From contig NC_062975.1 of NCBI RefSeq assembly GCF_023078275.1, positions 13,987,141 through 14,051,140 of the forward strand: DNA of 64,000 bases, given 5' to 3'. This document shows positions 59,701 to 64,000 of the stretch, in pieces (within the stretch, counting starts at the first letter, position 1; each line of letters begins with the position of its first letter). Below the pieces are notes generated by a model that worked only from the letters and a program-made list of their open reading frames with translations, did not search any database and was not told the DNA's origin. A program made the position numbers and the translations under genes. The DNA comes from Leguminivora glycinivorella. Its lineage: Eukaryota; Arthropoda; Insecta; Lepidoptera; Tortricidae.

Positions 59701-62046
59701 AACGTACCTGAGTATGACTATCCGGATGTTTGCTTTCTTCGAGCGACGAAATTGTCTTCGGTATAAAATGGTCACGATTACAAAGGTCAGACGGGCTCTC
59801 CAAACGGTCATCCTTGAGCGTGGTAGGTATGATATATACGTTATTATTACTATCATTTGGTAAATGCTGAAACATTAAACGCAAGGTTTTATAGATTCAT
59901 ATTAGTTTTCTCTCAAAAAAAAGAAGAGTTTATAGGAATTTATATTATGCCTCAATAAAGTTTATTAATTAAAATATGTCTAAGGTTTTTCTTAATATCT
60001 GCAATTATGTTTAGTTACTAATGTAGTTACTAAAATTAAATGAAAACAATTTATAAGTAGGTATGTATGAGTTTTCTTTTCATTCGATAAGAGGCAAACG
60101 ACTAGACAGGTCGCATGACGGTAAGCGATCGCTGCCGCCCATGGACACCCGAAACACCAGAAGGATTGGAGGCGCGTTTAAGATGGGTGCGGTAGATGTA
60201 CTTAAATACGCACTTTTCTTGAATGTTTGAAGGTTTGAGTAATCTAAGATAACAAAATTTTGAGTAAAAAATATAACTTACAATATTACTGGGTCCTTTT
60301 CTTCGAATGGTCTGAAGCTGTTAGGTAATCGAGGACACCAGGGACTATCCAGCGCTTTATTTAAGATCGCCGCCTTATGTTGTATGTTACTTTTCTCAAT
60401 TTTTATCTGCGTGCAATTATCTGTCTTAGTCACATTATTTTTGGCAACTGATGTCGGCATAGCTGTATGAGCTTTCTGTAATATACTTAAGTCTAAATAC
60501 GACTTATGTCTAGAATTATTTCGCAACGTATCCATAGAGATTAAAGATCCTGGCTTATCTATCAAAAGGTTATTTAAATTAGACATTTTTCTTTGCAGCC
60601 ATGTTATAGCCACATTATCCTGCGGTTTACTTGTTAGTCTTAAATTATGAGGCTGACTAGTTGCATTATTATCGGATGGCATATTCAACATGTCAGGGCT
60701 AAGAGATCCATTCAGATTTGCATTCGTCAAGAACAGAGATGTCGGGGAGCGATAGCTTGTGTTTGGTATTGCTGGCACGCCCGCTGCCCGACCGTTAGCG
60801 TTACGGTTTCGAGGATATGTCTCCATAAATGAATCACGTAGAAAATAGTCTCTTTGTCGGTCTTCATGCGACGATTGCAGATTTCCCAAAACGGGCTTAA
60901 ACTGTTCATTCCAATTCAGAGACGCTTGTATAATCTGTTCATAATCTGTAGCATCTTTTGTACTGCGTGAAACCGTATGTTGATACATTTTCCTAAAAGC
61001 GACTAGTGATGAATTACTATCATTATCTGAGCGTAAGATAAATGCACTAGCATCATTTGCTTCCGGTTTGTGTAAATTATATTCAATGTCAATATTAATA
61101 GAGAGTCGCGTCAAATACTGCCGGTCGACGAAAATTTGCATGGCTTTCACGATGTCTAAAAATTTATCGACCTTTTGTATCGACATTGTGACTTCGCCGT
61201 TGTAAATATAATAAAGGACCGCCGACAAGGCTTCTAGGTCGAAGTCGGGCAAGACAATTAACGTCGGCGCGTCTTCTATAGGACAAGAAAGCAGGATCCG
61301 CTGAAAGAAAATGAATGCTAATTAGTTTTAATGAATACTGAGCAAAGTAGCGGTAGCGTTTGCTTTATTATGAGGTGTTTTAAGCCTTTAGGGCCTATTC
61401 AGCCGGCGTATCATGCTGCCAATTTTATCACTTATCCACGTGGATAAAGCATCCGACACGCTTTAGCAAGTATGTCAGTGTGAGAGTGACAGATGTCTTA
61501 TCCACGTGGATAAGTGATAAAATTGGCAGCATGATACGCCGGCAGGCATTGTTCAATAAGTTTTTGAATAAAACAATTACGCCAAAAAAGTGTCGTTCTG
61601 CATGAAAGTCTTCAAAGATGCAAATTTTGCTTTTAGAAAGGCATTGTCAAATAGGCGAAACAAACAAACAAGCTTTTATTTTAGTCCTCAAACAGGGTTT
61701 TTTTTACATTTTCCTAAATACGAAACATATAATATATGTAAGTATGTTACCTAAGTAAGGGTTAGGTAAAAATGTTCCTCCTCCACGCGAATCCGATAAC
61801 AACATGTCACGGCACTCGTAGTCTTTTATCCTACATGAATACCTTTACAGCTACAACATACCTACATGACAAGCGTTTCAAACACAATTACTAAATAATC
61901 ACAACCCAATGTTATGTTAAGAAAGACTGATATACCCTGAGGAAGCAGCTGACGCTAGCAAGCACAGCGCGGTGGGCGCCGAACGCGCGGCCGCCGCACA
62001 GCAGGCTGACGTCGCACCACTCCTCGCGTGACAACCAGTCGCACAT
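47741..62046 (-). CDS. BTB/POZ zinc-finger protein, 5' part probably missing
   Basis: A probable nuclear transcription factor that dimerises through BTB. Minus-strand exons: 62046-61936, 61300-60290, 59866-59708, 51274-51093, 50525-50440, 48769-48602 and 47949-47741. They join in frame to 641 residues and TAA. BTB residues at about 8-100 show EEWCDVSLLCGGRAFGAHRA and FDLEALSAVLYYIYNGEV. A Ser/Asn-rich linker follows. Seven fingers begin near residue 434: YACNECGKTF, SCAVCGKSF, YKCSQCPKSF, HVCPTCGKAF, YACPHCDKRF, FKCPMCPKSF and a final C2HC finger YSCPRCGLAF...HMKRC. The first exon begins with ATG directly after an acceptor and lacks the first BTB strand and helix, so an upstream exon is likely outside the window. 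One intron uses a GC donor (50438-50439). Two donors compete after the linker (60290 or 60282). I cannot name the orthologue. Confidence 0.85.
48243..48541 (-). pseudogene. Decayed duplicate of the finger-4/5 exon
   Basis: This copies the exon 48769-48602 together with its intron flank (ACCGCAACATGTC occurs beside both). It keeps HVCPTCGKAFSRKM and HLKQHQRTHS and the donor ACAG|GTATTA. A one-base loss after CPHC creates TGA, CAG at the acceptor has become TAG, and about 140 foreign bases (about 48262-48402) split the 3' part. It lies in the intron between the finger-5 and finger-6 exons. Confidence 0.8.
49004..49077 (-). tRNA. tRNA-like sequence, pseudogene or SINE-derived
   Basis: On the minus strand it has a GCCTCCG/CGGAGGT acceptor stem, a D-arm GCGC...GCGC and a T-arm GCAGG-TTCGAGT-CCTGC. 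The anticodon arm pairs TGGCC/GGCCA with loop CCGGCAA, which would read GGC but has C instead of the conserved T33 and one extra base before the stem. It is therefore probably not a functional tRNA-Ala. Confidence 0.4.
50758..50890. mobile_element. MITE with TAA TSD in a BTB-gene intron
   Basis: GTCCGTTTTCACATTATCCG and its partner GTGCGTTTTCAGATTATCCG form the inverted ends, flanked by TAA at 50755-50757 and 50891-50893. A Harbinger-type MITE is likely. Confidence 0.8.
51462..52795 (+). repeat. Three tandem copies of a 450-bp dispersed repeat
   Basis: The copies start near 51462, 51921 and 52372, each with GACTGACTGAC, CGCACAGCCGAAACC, TTTGTATGGGGAAACAA and TTTATCGGGTCGCTGA blocks. A partial fourth lies at about 53062-53145. 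Divergence between copies is about 10 per cent by eye. They are non-coding. Confidence 0.85.
53155..54699 (+). repeat. GGGATA/GGGATT telomere-like satellite array
   Basis: About 1.5 kb of hexamers. It starts with degenerate ACAGGG, then four TTAGGG units (53190-53219), long GGGATA runs, and two blocks of GGGATT (53970-54192, 54318-54492). Five-base units (GATAG) occur at about 53600, 53676, 53748, 53789 and 53902. A rare GGGCTT variant occurs at 54060 and 54420, 360 bases apart. The 502-residue minus frame (Ser-Leu, Pro-Ile, Pro-Tyr) is a repeat translation. The array sits in the BTB-gene intron. Confidence 0.97.
54712..55677 (+). pseudogene. Non-LTR reverse transcriptase, 5'-truncated and broken
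   Basis: It starts within the RT palm at RGVPQGSVLGPLL, followed by FINDLP and YMYADDTSL with the catalytic Asp pair. The thumb and C-terminal region include FLGIELDQHLRWHDHI and YYSYVESIIRYGIEVWG, as in Jockey-like LINEs. A TAA at 55447 interrupts the frame, which then continues in the same frame to TGA at 55675. The 5' half (endonuclease and RT fingers) is absent. Truncation occurs exactly at the satellite edge. The 3' UTR ends in a TATTGAG repeat (about 55980-56007). Confidence 0.85.
55678..56007 (+). mobile_element. 3' UTR and TATTGAG tail of the LINE
   Basis: AT-rich sequence ending in three to four tandem TATTGAG units, a simple-repeat tail of a kind some LINE families carry instead of poly(A). 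Confidence 0.65.
56040..56357 (+). pseudogene. RTE-like ORF2 C-terminal fragment
   Basis: About 100 residues with IIKRRKTAYLGHIYRNKKYN, then GRRGRGRPRYKWIDNIKDW, ending in TAG. This matches the conserved C-terminal tail of lepidopteran RTE/Proto2-like LINE proteins. There is no RT catalytic core, so it is a fragment. Confidence 0.7.
56578..56655 (-). ncRNA. tRNA-derived SINE head
   Basis: On the minus strand there is an A box (TGGCCGAGTGGTTTGAGGC) and a B box (GGTTCGAATCC) with a GCTGG/CCAGC T-stem. The anticodon arm is poor (loop CGCGATA), so this is a SINE head or tRNA pseudogene, not a working tRNA-Ser. The SINE body may extend to about 56830. Confidence 0.5.
56984..57097 (-). mobile_element. 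SINE 3' fragment, inverted relative to its neighbour
   Basis: The minus strand reads the 3' half of the same SINE family as 57101-57354 (GAGCTTACCGTGGGCCC, TGTAAGAATGTCC, tail ATTTATTT). The tRNA head is missing. Confidence 0.6.
57101..57354 (+). mobile_element. Complete tRNA-derived SINE
   Basis: The head GACCGGTCTGGCTCAGTCGG contains the A box and GGGTTCGAATCCTGG the B box of a Pol III promoter. The body is GGGCATTTATTTGTGTGATG..., and the tail is a TTTA repeat. It is a common lepidopteran SINE. Confidence 0.75.
57362..58716. mobile_element. Giant near-perfect palindrome with Helitron 3' ends outward
   Basis: 57362-58004 is the reverse complement of 58069-58716 with few differences. The 64-base spacer is 58005-58068. 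Each outer end is CTAGCTTTTACCCGCGGC..., the Lep1 Helitron 3' hairpin plus CTAG. The arm interior matches the Helitron 3' region at 3310-3653. Each arm also contains a smaller palindrome (AAAGTGGTTTACCACTTTTC and partner). Read-through RNA would fold into a hairpin of about 640 base pairs. No protein is encoded. Confidence 0.9.
58748..59561. mobile_element. hAT-type foldback element with 8-bp TSD
   Basis: The ends CAGGGAGCGTACTTTTCATG are inverted over roughly 110 bases. ATAATAAT flanks both sides (58740-58747, 59562-59569). CAGGG termini and 8-bp duplications define hAT elements. The interior has no transposase and a 43-bp internal tandem duplication near 59124-59218. Confidence 0.85.
60085..60190 (-). 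mobile_element. SINE-like dispersed repeat
   Basis: Reverse-strand relative of 32359-32472 (GGTAAGCGATCGCTGCCGCC, GGACACCCGAAACACCAG). It lies in the BTB-gene intron between exons 59866-59708 and 61300-60290. Confidence 0.6.
61402..61543. mobile_element. Complete hairpin MITE in a BTB-gene intron
   Basis: GCCGGCGTATCATGCTGCCA through TTATCCACGTGGATAA is inverted over about 46 bases to GCCGGC at 61538-61543. The same family occurs at 1-69. Confidence 0.85.
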
Positions 62047-64000
62047 CTGCGGATTGCAAACCATACACGTTAATTGATAGAAAATAATTCGTTTCACAGT
62101 AGGTAGGTAGTGAGCTTGAAAATTGCATGGAGAAATTATGAATTAATTCATTGATAAATTCGCCATTCACGTTTGCAGCTACATTATGGTGCTATATTAC
62201 CTCACAAGTGCGATATGTACACTACGCAACTATGTCAATGGTTATAATGTAGGCAAAGTACTGTAAAAATTTGCACAATACAACTGCGAAAAATGGGAAA
62301 TTTGAAACAAGTGGCAGTAAATTAAAACAAGAATGAAGAGTCACAGCTAACAAACAATAAGTAGTCTAGTAAGGTGCTCCGTACGGCTATGGTTTTCTGT
62401 CGTGGTTTTTACCTATGCTCTAATCAATAAATATTACAAATATACATAGAATAGGCGGAAACAATTCCAAAACACAGTAATAGGTAAGTAAGTACAGCAT
62501 TCATATCTAAATACCACTCTCCGTTACTTTACTGCTCATAATTAAACTTGAAACTAGTCACGTACGGGCGTTTTTTAAAACTCATGATGTTATTACCGCT
62601 ATTATAACAATTATACTTATGCCGTCGGTAATTTCCACGCATTTGGCAAAGCTACGTATGAGTAAAGTAGATACTTAAATTACATTAAATACTTCAGACT
62701 GTATTACTCCTGGTCCTGGCCTGGCCTAAGTAAGAATTGTCCCCCTCAATTACGTAACTTAAAATAAGCGTTCTGAAAGTTATTCTATTCTGGATCAAAT
62801 ACTTTAGTTGTAGAAAAGTGCTACATACATGTAGTACATGTATAAATCCAAGTCTCTGAAACAGATCAAGAGAGATCAGAGAGCACGCCTATCAGTGCGA
62901 GTTACATCATCATCCTCCTTGCGTTATTCCGGCATTTGCTACGGCTCATGGGAACCTGAGGTCCACTTTGACAACTAAAGCGAGCTAATTTTACACATAT
63001 TATTTCGCATGACGAATAATTCCGAATCAAATACCGCATTAATATACGAATCAAAATCAGAATCCTAGTTTCTAGTAAATTGTTATCAAAATTTCACGGA
63101 GAATAAGAACTGTCATCAATTCCTCCATGTGTCTGAGTAGCTTCGAACTTAAACACATGCAAACACGGTATGTTTGCGACTGCGACACACTTTTAATACT
63201 CCAGTAGAGCAAATAGAAGCCTCCGTAACCTGTAGCGACCAGCGAGATGAGCAGAGCACACATCTGACCAGGTCAACGTTTTTAAACTAGCACCCGTGAA
63301 AGTGCAAACAAGTGACCAGAGAGAAAATTGGGTGCAATCGTCATTTTTACCGATTTGTCAACTGTTTGAATAGAGAGCAAGTCTCATTGCGGCTGGCGCC
63401 CGGATAGTGGGATTTATGTGTTTGCGATTCCAATAAATGTCTGGTGTTGAATACTGTAGTATCAACTACATTAATTACTTAATAAAAATATGAATTCATT
63501 GCGATCAACTAATTAGGTATCGTAAGTTCTACTAGGTAACCAAGTTTAGGATGGGGCTTTATTCGATATACGAAGACTAAAGTTTCTTGTTGATCCGTTG
63601 ATGTTGTAAAAATCACGGTTTGTCGAATTGTAGCATTCATTTATCAAAATGAGATCCTAGCCATTCTCAGTTCGGTGACAAGAGTGACAACCAAAAATTA
63701 TCTAATTATATGTACCTACCTATTTACGTTATCCAAGATTTATATTAAAATTAGTGATTGGTACCTATTACACACTCTCCACTACTAAACTATAGTTCGA
63801 ACATGCTAAAAGCGACTTTGTGTAATTAAAAAATATGTTCATAATCATGAAGTTAAAGGTCAAGACTACAAAGTTGAGTGCTTAACCAATAATTGATTTG
63901 TTGATTTTGAACATTGACAAATGCCATTAACATCAAATGTACAATTTTCTAGTAAAAGTCGGTAATTTCACGCTAAATAAAACTTAACTTGAGCGAATGG
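62047..64000. other. Intron or 5' flank of the BTB gene
   Basis: I found no exon that supplies the missing start of the BTB domain. 62906-62982 is a fragment of the LINE 3' end seen at 19580 (CATCATCATCCTCCTTGCGT). No other gene was seen. Confidence 0.45.

Noticed and set aside
63072..63263. 63-residue minus frame as first exon of the BTB gene
   Set aside because: Its only good donor is phase 1, which does not match the phase-0 BTB exon, and it lacks BTB residues.
1..64000. CRISPR arrays, operons or bacterial-type systems
   Set aside because: The window is a spliced eukaryotic genome. No spacer-repeat arrays and no prokaryotic genes were seen.

Overview
The window is eukaryotic and almost certainly from a moth or butterfly. 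The genes have GT-AG introns. The background is AT-rich. The repeats are typical of lepidopterans: Lep1-like Helitrons starting TCCATACTAATATTATAAAT and ending in a GC hairpin plus CTAG, a tRNA-derived SINE with a TTTA tail, and many hairpin MITEs. The order assignment rests on recognising these repeats; no search was run.

Two protein-coding genes lie tail to tail in the right half. The first, on the plus strand at 39131-44650, encodes the PR/SET and zinc-finger repressor Blimp-1/PRDM1. The exons join in frame to give 1034 residues with a SET domain, a long disordered linker and five zinc fingers. A 42-nt optional-looking microexon falls inside the SET domain. The second gene, on the minus strand at 62046-47741, encodes a BTB zinc-finger protein. 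Seven exons join in frame to 641 residues, with BTB first, then a linker, then seven fingers. Its 5' end is probably outside the window. Poly(A) signals at 46506 (+) and 47279 (-) mark convergent 3' ends about 0.8 kb apart. Both genes look like sequence-specific regulators, but nothing here shows that they act together.

The left 39 kb holds no convincing gene body. It may contain 5' exons or regulatory DNA of Blimp-1, with a candidate exon at 18037 and a GC-rich island at 31191-31760. It is packed with transposon remains. These include a near-identical 3.2-kb tandem duplication (2835-9262), two hAT-like or phrase-repeat elements with target-site duplications (13727-14514, 35866-36558), foldback elements (15296, 34400, 37831) and a decayed RT-plus-nuclease retroelement (28150-30223).

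The 8.4-kb intron of the BTB gene (51275-59707) is unusual. It carries three 450-bp tandem units, a 1.5-kb telomere-like GGGATA satellite, a broken non-LTR reverse transcriptase, an inverted SINE pair, a near-perfect 1.36-kb palindrome with Helitron 3' ends on both sides, and a hAT foldback with an 8-bp target-site duplication.
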